Shown: in pieces, positions 1-12,638 of the stretch
How the letters are laid out: each line of letters begins with the position of its first letter
Numbering within the stretch: the first letter of the stretch is position 1
Source: Ichthyophthirius multifiliis
Taxonomy: Eukaryota; Ciliophora; Oligohymenophorea; Hymenostomatida
DNA: 64,000 nucleotides
NCBI RefSeq assembly: GCF_000220395.1
Contig: NW_004085918.1
Coordinates: 1 to 64,000 of the forward strand
Direction of reading: 5' to 3'
Notes under the pieces: generated by a model
Told to the model about the DNA's origin: nothing
What the model saw: only the letters and a program-made list of their open reading frames with translations
Database searches by the model: none
Position numbers and translations under genes: made by a program

Positions 1-1067
1 ATATATAATAATTATATTATATATATTATTATTTTTTTTTTTTAGAAATTCTATATTTAGTTTAAAAAGTTTTTTAATTAAAATTATCATACTATTAGTT
101 CTAAGAAGAAAAAAAATAGTAATTTTATTAAATTATACAATATAAACAAATATGAATATGAATATTAATTAAATAAATAATAATATTAAAATTTCAAATA
201 AAAATAAATAAAATATTAAGTAAATTATGTTTTGTAAATATATTTTTATGATTTTTTTGCTTTATTAATATTTATTTCTATTATATATTTTTAAATTTTT
301 TATATTATATTACTTATTTTATTTTATTACAAAAATTATAATTATACTACTATATATATTTAAAATATTGCTTTAAATTATTAAATATTAAAAATATATA
401 GTAAATTATTTTTATAATAATAATTATATATTTTTTTTAAAAAAATTAAAAATGCATTTAAGCAAAAAATTATTATATATTTTAAATATATTAATTTTAT
501 TCTTAATATCTATATGTTATATTTTTTTAAAAAAAAATTTAATAAAAAATAAAATATACAAAAATATTTAATTTATATATTAAATAAAAAAATTAATTAT
601 AATAATTAATATAATATATAATAATAATTAAATATGTTTTGAAAAAAATATATAACTAATAAAATACTCTATATTATTTATATAAAAAATAAATAATATA
701 TAATATTATTTCTTTTTTTTGTACTATTTTTATAAAATATTTTTATATATAAAAATAAGCATTTTTCCCATTTTATTTGCATTTATTTTTGTTGATTGAA
801 TCTTTAAATAAAATTTCTAATTACTCATAAAATAAAAACATTATCAACGTGAAATAGATATATAATTGAAAGCGCATGTATAAAAATAAACAAAAATTTC
901 GAAATAGAAAAAAATAATTAGAAGATTAAAAATTTAATATTATTATAACATACTCTAAAAATTAAAATATAAAATAAAACACTAAAAAAAATATTAATAA
1001 ATAAAATATATTAATTAAAATATATTTTCTTAATATAAAATAAATAAATATTTTAAATTAAAAAAAA
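1..1067. other. A/T spacer upstream of the Na/K-ATPase gene
   Basis: No coding frame or RNA gene could be supported here. The stretch is nearly pure A/T with homopolymer runs, except for a slightly G+C-richer block near 845-905, about 200 bases before the ATPase start, which may be part of its promoter (inference from position only). Confidence 0.6.
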
Positions 1068-4000
1068 ATGATTATTGGAGGTTCTCATAGAGGTTCTAGA
1101 TCATCTCAAATAGTTCGAAACTTCGAAGCCTTAAAACAATAGGTTCAAATAAATAACTAACTTCGTTAAGAAAGACAAAGCAATTAACCTAATATACATT
1201 TAGACGCTAAAGCATATCCAGCAACTAAGGAATATGCAGCAGGTAATCGTGCTCCTTTATTAAATTACGAAATTGATTTACATAATAACGAATAATAATT
1301 ATCAAATATAAATTTTATAGATGCAACTAATCAAAAAAAAGATTAAGAAGTTCAAAAAGGAGAAACATTGAAAAAAAAAGCCGCTGCTAATCTCGATTCT
1401 TAAGTATATGATGACCATCGTATATCTTTAGAAGCCTTAAAAGAAAAATATCATACAGATTATGAAAATGGAATAACCGAAGTTTACGCAATAGAATAAA
1501 ATAAAATTCACGGAGATAATATATTAACAGCTAAAGAAAAGAGTTCTCTTTTGCTGAAATTTATACATGAAATTACTAACGCCTTCGCATGTTTATTATG
1601 GGCAGGAGCTGGTTTGTGTTTCCTTTCTTATGGATTAGATGAATCAGATCCTTCTAATTTATATTTAGGGATAGTTTTAATTGCCTTAATTATTGTTTCT
1701 GGAACAATTACTTTTTAATAAAATTTAGCTTCGGAAGCACTTATGGATTCTTTTAAAAGTTTTTTACCTTCAAATTGCACTGTTATTCGTGAAGGAAAGA
1801 CTCAAGTTATTCTCGCAGCTAAGCTTGTATGTGGAGATATAGTTAAAGTTAAAGCTGGAGAAAAGATTCCGGCTGATATAAGGATTCTGTAAAGTGCAGA
1901 AATGAAAGTTGATAATTCCCCTTTAACAGGAGAAGCTGAGCCTTAATTAAGAACTAATATCTGTACCCATCCCGATAATCCACTAGAAACTGCAAATCTG
2001 GCTTTTTTCGGTACTCTATGTAAAGAAGGATAAGCAAAAGGCATTGTAGTAAGAATTGGAGATTCTACAACTTTAGGTTAAATTGCAAACTTAACATAAA
2101 ATGACTAAAAAGCGAAATCACCTTTAAGGCAAGAGTTAGATTTATTGGTAAAATACGTAATTATTTTAGCTTGTATTCTTGCTTTTTTATTCTTCATTTT
2201 AGGTTGGTAAGTTATCGGATACCCAGTATTGCCTTGTGTCCTTTTCGGGATAGGAATCCTTGTTGCAAACGTACCGGAAGGTTTAATGGGAGAAGTTACC
2301 ATCTGTTTAGCTATTACAGCTAAAATTTTAGCTGCTAAAAATGTATTGGTGAAAAATCTAGAGGCAGTAGAAACTTTAGGATCTACTTCTTGTATATGTA
2401 CTGATAAAACTGGTACTTTGACACAAAATATAATGACAGTAGAGAACTTGTGGTATAATCAAAATGTAATAAAAGCAATAAATAAAAGCCTTGTTACATA
2501 AGCCTAACCATAATTATATGATGAAAACAATACCTGTTTTTAAGCTTTGCATAAAGCCGCAATTCTCTCTAGTGAAGCCAAATTCGATATTTCTAACGAT
2601 TTAAATAAAGATAATATAGATTATAAGAAATGCTCAGCTATAGGTGATGCAACAGAGACAGGAATTATTAGATTCTATCAATATATCGAAGACATAGAAA
2701 GTACACGTAAAAAAATAAATATCGCGAAACAAATAGATGGGCAAGAGGCTAGAATGCCTTTTAATTCAACTGTAAAATTTGCTTTAGTTGTTGTAGAGGA
2801 ATAAACGGAAAACAGCGATTATTGCATTTATATAAAAGGAGCTCCTGAGAAAATATGGACTTTTTGTTCAAAAGTACTAAACAATAACCAAACAGAATAA
2901 TTAGATGAATAATGGGAACATTAATTTCAAAAAATAAATGATTAATTCGGAAAACAAGGCTAAAGAGTATTAGGATTTGCTAAATTAAATTTACCAAGAA
3001 TATCTTATCCCTTAAATAAGTGTCAATTTTAAGTTTCTACTGTTGAAAAATATAATTTCTAAATGTCTGATTTCACCTTTTTAGGTTTAATTTCATTGAT
3101 TGACCCTCCCAAAACTAGAGTCCCAGCTGCCATATTAGAATGTAGGTCTGCCGGAATAAAAGTAATAATGGTGACAGGCGATTAACCACCTACAGCAGCT
3201 GCTATAGCCCGCTAAGTAAATATAATACCTAAAAGAATAAAAACCAATATCGAAATAATGGAAGAAGAAAAGCTAGATTGGGATTCCGCAGTAGAAAAAT
3301 GTAAAGCAATAGTAGTCCATGGAGATTAAATAGTGAAATCTTTAAATAAAGAAGTTCTTGAGGGAATACCCGAATTCACTTACCTTAGACAATGGGTAAA
3401 AAAGCCATATTGTGTATTCGCCAGAACAACTCCTGCATAAAAACTTTAAATAGTAAAAGCTTGCTAGGCTGAAGGACATATTTGTGCAGTTACAGGGGAT
3501 GGTGTTAATGATTCTCCGGCAATAAAGCAAGGTGACATAGGAATTTCAATGAACCTTTCAGGATCTGATGTTACTAAAGACTCCGCTGATATGATTTTAT
3601 TAGATGATGATTTCGCTTCAATAGTTTGCGGAGTTGAAGAAGGTAGAAAAATTTTCGATAATTTAAAAAAGGCAGTAGTATATGTAATTACAACTAATAT
3701 TCCTGAAATCTTTCCTTTTACAGCTTTTATCTTTTTTTAATTACCCCTTCCATTATCTAATATTTTCATGATTATTCTCTGTGTAGGTACTGATATAGTT
3801 CCTGCAATTGCTTTAGGTTATGAATTTGCTGAAATAGATGTAATGACTAGAAAACCTCGTAAAAAATCTGAACATTTGGTATCTATGAAAATTGTTGTTC
3901 ATGCATATTTGCTTATGGGGCCTATTGCCTTTGGAGGAGGCTGTGCAGCTTATTTTACAACTATGAATTAATTAGGTTTTCCTCTTAAATCCTTATTTGG

Positions 4001-4664
4001 AATGGCTATTAGAGATGGAATACATAAACCACCAGCTGGTGATTTCTAAGATGGAGGTTTTTGTAAAAACACATATAAAAATGATTGTGCGTATTTTAAT
4101 AAAGAATTTATGAACGAAAACTCTCTAAACTGTATGGAAGATCTTAATAATCCGAAAATCTCTACTTGGAAAGTTAATTGGCTTTCAGACTAAGATGGAC
4201 AATTCGATTTAAGAAAAGGGTTCATTTATTGTAATAAAAGTACTGGCCTATGGACTCCTCAAGTCGCTTTTAATTATTGTAATAAAGAAAATAACATTTC
4301 TCCAATTAGTGGGGTTACAGCCTGTTATACTACTGATGCTTTGAAATATGGATAATCGGCTTGGCTCGTGGCTGTTATTTTCTTTTAAATTTCTAATGTT
4401 TTCGCTTGTAAATCTAGAAGAAACCCCTATTATCTTACCCCTCCTAATAAAGTTATTTTCATAGGCATTCTAGTAGAAATTTTAATTGCTGTTTTCTTGC
4501 TTTATGTTCCTGGCGTTTAAAAAGTTTTCGGAGCAAGACCACTTACTTGGTGGTAATTTGCTATGCCTGCTTTGCCTTTTTCTATTGCTGTTATGTTATG
4601 GGAAGAAACTAGGAAGTTTTTAGTTAGACGCTTTCTTTGGTTCGAAAAATATTCATTCTGGTGA
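1068..4664 (+). CDS. Na+/K+-type P-type ATPase alpha subunit (P2C)
   Basis: Intronless, 1198 residues, ending at TGA with many internal TAA/TAG glutamines. It should pump Na+ out and K+ in across the plasma membrane. Seen in order: actuator motif TGEAEPQ near residue 287, M4 motif ANVPEGL, phosphorylation site DKTGTLT with catalytic Asp446, hinge motif GDGVND at 810-815, M5 [11 protein letters not shown]6 [13 protein letters not shown], and a C-terminus rich in Trp and aromatic residues. These match the Na,K/H,K-ATPase branch rather than Ca2+ pumps. M5 has TTN where animal Na,K-ATPase has TSN and H,K-ATPase has TKN, so it does not look like a proton pump. Animal alpha subunits are about 1020 residues; the extra length lies in the N-terminus and in a cysteine-containing loop between M7 and M8 (about 3970-4360). 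No beta subunit is encoded in the window. Confidence 0.95.
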
Positions 4665-4950
4665 TTAAAAAATAATAAGGCTTTATTTTTATTTTTTTAC
4701 TTGATTATCAATTATATTTTATTAATAGTATATTCTTAAAAATTAATTTAATTTTTGTTAATATACAATTTTAATTATTATAATAATATTCTTAAACGAA
4801 AAAATTAAAATATGAATATTATAAGTTTAAAATAAAATAAATAAATAAAAATATTAGAAATTCAAAAAATATTTAATAATTAAATACATTTATTAATAAT
4901 TATTCTATAACAAAAATAACAAAAAGAAAATACATAAAATAGTATATAAA

Positions 4951-5829
4951 TCATTCTGAATTATTAGATTGCAAAGCTTTTAACAACTCAAGCAATTACA
5001 AAAATAGTCCAATAATATCCATATAAAGTTCAAGTGAAGCAATAACATAATCGTCAATATCATATTTATAACTTTTAGTACCAATAATTAACTAAGTATC
5101 ATAAATAATATAAAGTCCAAACATTAAAGCTGCGATAGAAGAATAAATAATTTATATAATCTTATTATTAGTAAACATCATAAACAAACATAAAATTAGC
5201 AAAACCATGCCTAAAACGCATAAAAACCCTCCCATCAAAGTAAAGTCGCTTTTAGTAGTGCATGCATAAAGTGTTAAAGCAAAAAATATAGACATAGTCA
5301 TAAATACGGCCATAAAAACAAGTTTTTAATCAGTAAAAGCACAAATGAAGCCCACTATATAACCTTCACAAAAAGTAAAAACTCCTAATAAAATATAATT
5401 CGTTGGTACTTTTTTAGCCATATCTCTAGAGCATATCAAAACTAATAAAACGACAATTTAAACAATAATAATAAGAATCATTAGTCCTTAGTTATTTAAT
5501 TATAACATTCTAAAATGATCACTAGACATCGAAAAAGCAGACATCATTACAGTAAAAAGCATTTATACACTTAAAATAGAATATACTTTTGTTACAAAAC
5601 CAGACCTTAAATATTTATCAGAACTTAATCCTTCAGAACTATACAAATTTTAATTTAAATCTTTGTCACTACTGTTACTGCTTTAACTGCTTTCGCTACT
5701 TTTTCTATGCTTTTTATGTTTTTTCTCTTTTTTATTATTTTGATTTTAATATGGATCGACCATAGGATTTTCTACATCAAATGTTTACATATTTTAATTA
5801 TAATGTCCTTAATATTAATTTTAGTACAT
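4951..5829 (-). CDS. TMBIM/Lifeguard (Bax inhibitor-1-like) membrane protein
   Basis: Single exon, 292 residues, reading from 5829 down to TGA at 4951-4953. The N-terminus is rich in Tyr, Gln and Asn, followed by a Lys/Ser-rich segment and then about seven hydrophobic helices. The last third carries the family hallmarks: YDTQLIIG, then DDYVIASLELYMDIIGLFLQLL. Family members sit in the ER, Golgi or plasma membrane and influence calcium leak and cell survival; the role here is inferred. The start at 5829 was chosen because it gives the longest Tyr/Gln-rich tail typical of the family; in-frame Mets at 5790 and 5763 are alternatives. Its 3' end faces the ATPase gene, 286 bases away. Confidence 0.9.
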
Positions 5830-6469
5830 TTTTTTTATTATATATTTTTTTATTTAATTAATTAAAAATATACACAAAAACTTATCAATTATTTCTTATA
5901 CCAAAATATTAAATATAATAAACATTATTTATTTATTTTTTACCTATTTCTATTTCATTATAAATAAATGGAAAATTCTATAATAAATTGGAAAAATATT
6001 TTATATTATAATTAAATCAAAAAATTTAAACTTTCTATTTTACAAAAAAAACAATTATCAATTTAAATTATTATTAATTCCATTAAAATAACTTCATATA
6101 AATTTTATAATTAAATAAACTTTAATAACATAGTTATTAAATTAAAATATATTAAAATTAAATTTAAAATAAGTTTAAAAAAATATATATATAAATTTAA
6201 AAATAAAATCAAATTTAATAATAAAAATAAATATTAAAATAAACTAAAAATGAATATATATATAAATATATTAATTTTAAAAAAAATTATAAAAAATTAA
6301 GTAAAAAGAAGAGTATAATTAAAAAAAATAGGTTTTAAACAATTTTAGAAATTCTAATAAAAAATAAAAAGAATAATAAAATATATTTAAAAAAAAAAAA
6401 AAAAATAATAATATAATATAATATAGTTTTAAAAAATAATAAAAATAATAATAGTAAAGTAATAATAAA

Positions 6470-6556
6470 AATAAAAATAATAATAATAATAATTAAATAA
6501 TAATAATAATATTATATATTATTATTATTATTATTATTATTATAATAATAATAATA
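6470..6556. repeat. AAT/ATT trinucleotide microsatellite forming an inverted repeat
   Basis: About eleven copies of TAA/AAT are followed directly by a similar number of ATT/TTA and then AAT again, so each half can pair with the other as a long hairpin. It is noncoding and lies in the spacer before the gene at 7891. Confidence 0.75.
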
Positions 6557-6989
6557 TTTATAAAAATAAAGTAAAATAATAATAGAATAATTATAATTAT
6601 TATTTGTTATATTAATAATTACTAAAAATTAATAAATTTTAAAAATATTATAATAATTATACATAAAAAATATATATTTTTTTTTATTTAAACAATCATA
6701 TTTTTTTTTTAATTTGTTATAATTATAAAAGCTATAAGCAATATTTTTATAAAATAATCAATATAAAATTTTTTTTTGAATTAAATGTTTGACAATAATG
6801 TTTTAATTAAATATTAGAGTGTTTAAAATAAATTATTAACATAATTAATATATATTTTAGAATAAAGTTATATTAAAATAATAACTAATTTTTATATAAT
6901 AATAATTTATGACATTAAGCATATATTAATCAAATAATTTAAAATAAAAAAATATTAAAAAAATAATATATAATTTAATTTTTTATATA

Positions 6990-6992
<3 letters not shown>

Positions 6993-7034
<42 letters not shown>
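6993..7034. repeat. (TA)n dinucleotide run
   Basis: About 21 uninterrupted TA units. Shorter TA tracts occur near 19197-19214 (inside an intron of the histidine kinase gene), 37307-37326 and 45506-45523. Confidence 0.9.
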
Positions 7035-7038
<4 letters not shown>

Positions 7039-7890
7039 TTATTTTATTTCTTTTTAATAATAATATCAATAATTAATTATAAAATTTTTAATTTACTATA
7101 TAATTTTTCAAAATCAAATTTTTTTTTTAATTATATTTTACAAAATCATTTAACACTATTTATTTTATAATTTTTAAGTAACAAAAGTTTGTAAAAGTTT
7201 GTATTAATTATAAATTAATTAATAAAATATTGAAATTCAATAAATAATGATTTTAAAAAATTAAGATTTTACGACATGATAAGATAAAATAATTTTTAAT
7301 GTTATAAAAATTATTTAAAAATAATTAAGACAAATAAATTAATATAAATAATGTTATCTTTGAAATAAACATACAATAAACGATTTTAATTTATAAAGAT
7401 ATGTTTTTTTTTATTTTAATAATATATATTAACTTAATTAATAATTATACAATATACATTTTTATTATTAAGAAAATTTATAATCTAAAATTAATTAATA
7501 TGAATTTTTAATTAATTATTTAACAAATATATATTTAAATATTTCATAATTTTTTTATAAAAAAAATATAAATTATTTTAAATACTTTATTTTTTTAATA
7601 TACTTTTTAGACAAATATCATTAAATAATACAGACTTCTATATACTTATATAATTTTTGTTTAATATTAATAATTTTTAAATTTATAGTAAAATATTTAT
7701 TTCTTTATAATATTTATTAAGTTATTTCACATTTAATTTATTAAGATTTTTTTATTTTATATATATTTAAAAAACATTATAAATTGAAATATATATATAT
7801 TTTTTAAATTTTTTATTTTATATTAATAAAAATAATTACTAATTTAAAAAATAATAAGAATTTAATAAAAGCAAAAAATAAAAACTTAAA

Positions 7891-10364
7891 ATGAATAAAA
7901 GAAGTAACAGCTGCTATGAATAAAGTAAAAAAAAAACTATAATAAATGAAAAAAATATAGAATTTGATACATTTAGTTAAAGTGATATAGAAATAGTATA
8001 ATATAAATAAGATTTTTCATAATTTAAAATTACTAAAAAATTGGAGAATTTTAATATTTTTTAAAATAAGTAATCTCTCATAAAAAAAATACAGAAAAGA
8101 TTACACGACTAATATTTTGATTAATTTAATTTTTATTTTGCAAAAGGAATAAACGAAATTTTAGCAAATTTAAGTATTCCACACGTAATATTATTTAAAG
8201 ATTATTTGTTTTATGATGATAATACAGAATATTTAAAAAGAATTTACAAAAAATAAGAAGTTAAATCAAGGCTTGAATTACTGTTTGATTTTTACGAAAA
8301 ACAATATAAACAAACCCGACCGAATTTATGCATTGTAAATCAATAAGAAATTATAACAAGAAGAAATTATAAGTAGGCAAAAGCTTTTGTATAGAAATTA
8401 GAAAGAGAAAATAATCATAACAGTATAAAAAAATAAGAAAAATATAAAAATATAGAGAATATGAAAGATTAAGATTTTATATTGGACTGTCATTTATATA
8501 TATCTTCTCCTTCTTCTTCTGATAGTTCCATAAAGAATATTTTGCAATAAAAAATAAAAAGAAAATAAATAATAATACTATTATAAGTTATGATAGTAAT
8601 GTTCATGATGTTTATTAACCTTAATTATATTCTGATGAAGCTTCTTTTGTTTAAAATAATAATGAAAATATGTTTTTAACAAAAAGCTCTCCTTTAAAAG
8701 CTATTGAAATTAATCTATTATTAAATAATCCTAATATTTGTAATAGAAATAGGCAAAATGATAAAAATTTATAATAATAATAATAATTTGCATTTTCAAA
8801 AGAAATAGATAATGCTTTACCTAATTATTTACATTAATATGTACAAAATTTATATGATTTAGAAGATATAGAATTTGATAATAACGATAATTTAAATAAA
8901 TAAAACATCGATGAAAAATAATAAATTATTTAATTTAATGAATTTGAATTTTAAGATTAAATAACTTGCGATTAAAATGAAAATATTATAAGTTAATAAA
9001 TATCTTCATAATAATTAATGAATAAAATTAAAGAAAATATTTAAAGTAATATTACTTCAAGAAATAAATTAAATAAAACAGATGATAATAATTCACATAA
9101 TCAAAATAATAATAAATAAAATAAGGAATATCTTGAAAACTTACTTAAATAGAAATTAAAACTTGATTAAATTCCAAAAATTACTGATTCTATAGACAGA
9201 ATATGGACTGATAGAGAAATTAATCCGAGAATAGTTAATAATGAAAATGCAATAAATAATCAAAGATAATCAAACTCAATAGTAATAATTAAAAATGGTG
9301 AATTATAACACATAAAGGAGAAAAAAAATATAATAATAAATAATGCTTAAAATAAATAAAACTAAAAAAATACGAATAAAGAAAATAATTAAAAAAAATT
9401 GATCAAAATAATAAGAATATAGTTTAAAAATAAATTCCAAGTAGTTAAATAGTTAAAAATTATACGAATTTAATAACCAAACAAAAATAAACAAAAAATA
9501 TAAATAAAAATATTAATAATAATATAAATTATACATTAGAAATAACAAATAATTCAAATATTTAAAAAAAATAAAGTATAAAAAAAAATGAAAATGATGA
9601 ATTTACATATAAATTCTTTAAACATTTTAATAGTAATTAATATAAAGATATTAAAAAAATAAAAAATATAAAAATAATGATAATAATAAAATTATAAAAT
9701 AATTAAACTATTTATAATAATAATAACAATAAAACTAATAATAATAATAATAATAATAAATATAATAATAATTATAATAATAATTATAATAATCGTTATA
9801 AAGTAAATCTTAATCAAAGCTTGCTTAAAAAATATTTACAAGATAATCATATATAAATAATTCTAACGTAGCAAATAAAATATTAAATTCAAATTCAAAC
9901 TAAAAATAGTTTTTATTATAAAATCGATAAATTTAACAAGATTATCAAATTAAATAATCTAATTCTAAAAATTCTATTTAAAAAAATTATTATAGCCTTC
10001 TTCTTAAATATAATAGTAATAAATTATAAAATCTCCTATAGTATAAAATACTAGTCATAAAAAATAATAAAATTCAGAAGTTTTAAATAAGTTTTCTTCT
10101 AAAAGTAATTCATAAATTTAAAATTGTCTTTAACCAAAATATGATTTAAAATTGAATATTAGTAAAATATTTAATTAAAATTCTGAAAATTCTGAAAATT
10201 AATACGGATTTTGGACTTAAAGAGCAAGCTAATAATTAAACTAATAACATTCCTAATAAATTTAAAATTTAACAGATAGGAGCAATATAAATTAAAAAAA
10301 ACATTTAAGAAGTCTTAATAAATTAATGTTATTTATGAAAAAATAGTTAATGTAAAAATATTGA
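7891..10364 (+). CDS. Asn/Gln/Lys-rich hypothetical protein with frame changes
   Basis: I do not recognise this gene. A good frame opens at ATG 7891 and encodes about 215 residues that are fairly complex, including a segment rich in Phe, Tyr and Leu (about 8100-8340) and a Ser-rich stretch near 8500. Coding then continues in a different frame from about 8550 to 9395, a third from about 9400 to 9870, and ends in the second frame at TGA 10362-10364 with a Gln-rich, basic tail. A long (AAT)n tract near 9730-9795 encodes poly-Asn. Each frame change falls in or next to an A-run. Possible reasons are unrecognised short introns (for example 9282-9415), homopolymer length errors, or decay. The boundaries of the central part are not secure, and the protein could also be two adjacent genes. 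Confidence 0.5.
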
Positions 10365-10679
10365 ATTCTAAAAAACAAAAATGAAGCAATTTTTTTTATT
10401 ATAAAAATTATAAATATTTATATTTATATTTTTTTTAAAAAATACATAAATAATATTTAAAATACAAATTATAAAAATCAAAAAAATTATTTTTATCCTT
10501 TTATAAATAATAATAATAATAATAAATTTTGTTCATCTTTAGAATTCTTATAATTTTATATAATTTAAATAGAAATTTTAATCAAATAAATATTAAATTT
10601 AAAAAACATATAGTTAATTATAATCAATAAAATGACAATTTTTATATATATATATTTAGAGTAATGATATAATACAATT

Positions 10680-12087
10680 TCATTATTTTTAGTTTTTATT
10701 TTTTGTTTTCACTTAAGATATATTTTTTAGAATTAAATATTTTATTTGTATTTTTTGTTGCTATTTCTTAGCCATTATATCCATATAATTTTTTTATACT
10801 ATATCTATTTCTTTATTTTCTTTTTTTTAATTTGAAATATTGCATACATTTAATAAACTTGTATTTATTTATTTTATACAATTATTGTTAATTTAATTCT
10901 ATATATTGTTATTAATCAATTAATTATTGTTAAATTATTTTGTTTAATTAGTTTAATTTTAAATATTTTTATAATTATCTTATCGATTTTTTAAATTAAA
11001 ATAATTATTGAAATTTATATTCTCTTTATTTTGATAAGAAGAATCATTTATCTAATTAGCCTATTTTTATAAATTTTACTATTTAAACTTTATTAAATCT
11101 ATATTAAATTAATTATGTGATGATTAATTTTATTTTTGAACTGTATTACAGTCAAATAAATTATTTTAACTCATAAATCTTTTTTTTTTATTTATATTCA
11201 ATTATATTATATTTATATTCAAAAAATTTTAATTGTTTACTTTTTATTTTAAAATTCGTTCATTTTAAATTACGTATATTAATTCAATTGTTATAACTAT
11301 TATTAATTTTAAATTTGAGGTTATTAAATAAATTATTCGATAGTTTAGATTAATTTAATAACAAATTTCATTAAAATTATCTAAAGTTAAGAATTTTATT
11401 ACTGAATTAATAATCTTCTTAAATTTTCTGTTGATCCATTTTCTAAAGTATATATATTTAGCACTTTTTATGATTATTAAATTTATTTAATTAGTTAAAA
11501 TCCTAATTTCAATATTTCTTATTATTATAGTGATTTATTTTTTTAATATTAATTTATATTTATTTAATTTTTATTAAACAATTTATTCATTTTTTATTCG
11601 GTAATACTTTCATTGCTGCTACTTTCAGAAAAAAGATTGCTTGTATTCTAAGTGAAACATTTTTGATTTTGCTTCTAGATTGTTTCCTTTTTATTTATTT
11701 TTTTCAAAAAAATAATAAAAATGTTTATATATTATCAAACTTTGATAAAAATACATTTAATTATTCTGTCTAAGAATTTAATAGTTTAATATAATTTTCT
11801 AGACTTTATTTATCTTAATCATTATTTTTTTTTTAGAGGATTATCTTTTATTCCTAATTTTCGTTTTCAAGTTATTTAATTTTAAATTCTAAAGATTAAA
11901 CTAATTAAATATTATCTTTTTATTTTTTATCTTTTGTATAAATTTTAGATTCTAATTTTAAATTTTTGTTTTATTTTTATTCTAATTACATTTCATTATT
12001 TAATTCTTGTTCTGAAATTTTAATTTTATTTAATAATGGACTTAATGGATTAATTATTTTATTTTGTTAAGTTTGAATTTAAAACAT
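10680..12087 (-). CDS. Coiled-coil, Asn/Gln-rich hypothetical protein
   Basis: Three exons restore one frame: 12087-11755, 11686-11241 and 11178-10680 (425 residues, TGA at 10680-10682). The introns are 68 and 62 nt, GTA...AAG, in phases 0 and 2. Exon 1 is a strongly heptad-like coiled coil rich in Lys, Glu, Gln and Leu. The middle carries a Ser-rich patch and then another Leu/Gln-rich stretch; the C-terminal third is Asn/Gln-rich with a short basic, Gln-rich end. No catalytic motif is visible. The start at 12087 follows an A/T-rich leader with no nearer in-frame Met. It diverges from the ARM-repeat gene across 551 bases. The function is unknown; a structural or scaffolding role is only a guess from the coiled coil. 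Confidence 0.65.
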
Positions 12088-12638
12088 TAAAATATTAATA
12101 ATTCTATTCGTATTAATTTAATATTTTATATATTATAAAAAAGTTATTATTTTATTTAGCAAATTTTAAATTTACTTTTGAAAATTTAAAATGTATTTAT
12201 TATTTTTTATCGTTAAATACTATTTATTGTTTTATTAAATGATTTCTAAATAAACCATAAATTTTTATAAATTTAAAATTTATAATTATATTTATAAAAT
12301 AGTTTAGTAATTAGGAAAATAAATTATATTATTATCATTTATTATATTATTTTATTAAATTTATATATATTTTTTTTTTGTAAGTAATATTTGAATTTTA
12401 TTACAAAATAATAAGCTGTTTCCATATTTATAATAATTAATACCAGTTAAAACTAAATACAATAAATTAAAATTATATTTGATTGGTATTAAAGATATAT
12501 TAAACTTTAATTATATGTTATTTTATGAATTAAATATAAAAAATACATATTTATAGAGATTAAAAAAATTATTTTATTTTAATAAAAATATATATAATAA
12601 GCGTTTCCTTTTTTAAAAAAATTATTAACTTTAAAATT
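12088..12638. promoter_or_regulatory. Divergent intergenic region
   Basis: This 551-base spacer separates two genes transcribed away from each other and so should contain both promoters (inference). It contains a perfect 9-base inverted repeat, TTAATACCA at 12437-12445 and its complement at 12484-12492, in a slightly G+C-richer patch. No other element is recognisable. Confidence 0.35.

Larger units (their letters stand above)
5830..7890. other. 2-kb A/T spacer with simple repeats
   Basis: No supported gene. It holds long A and T runs, a trinucleotide hairpin-like block near 6470-6556 and a TA dinucleotide run near 6993-7034. Confidence 0.55.

Noticed and set aside
2105-2302. Minus-strand open frame inside the Na/K-ATPase gene
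   Set aside because: Antisense shadow of a strongly conserved coding region with no family features of its own.
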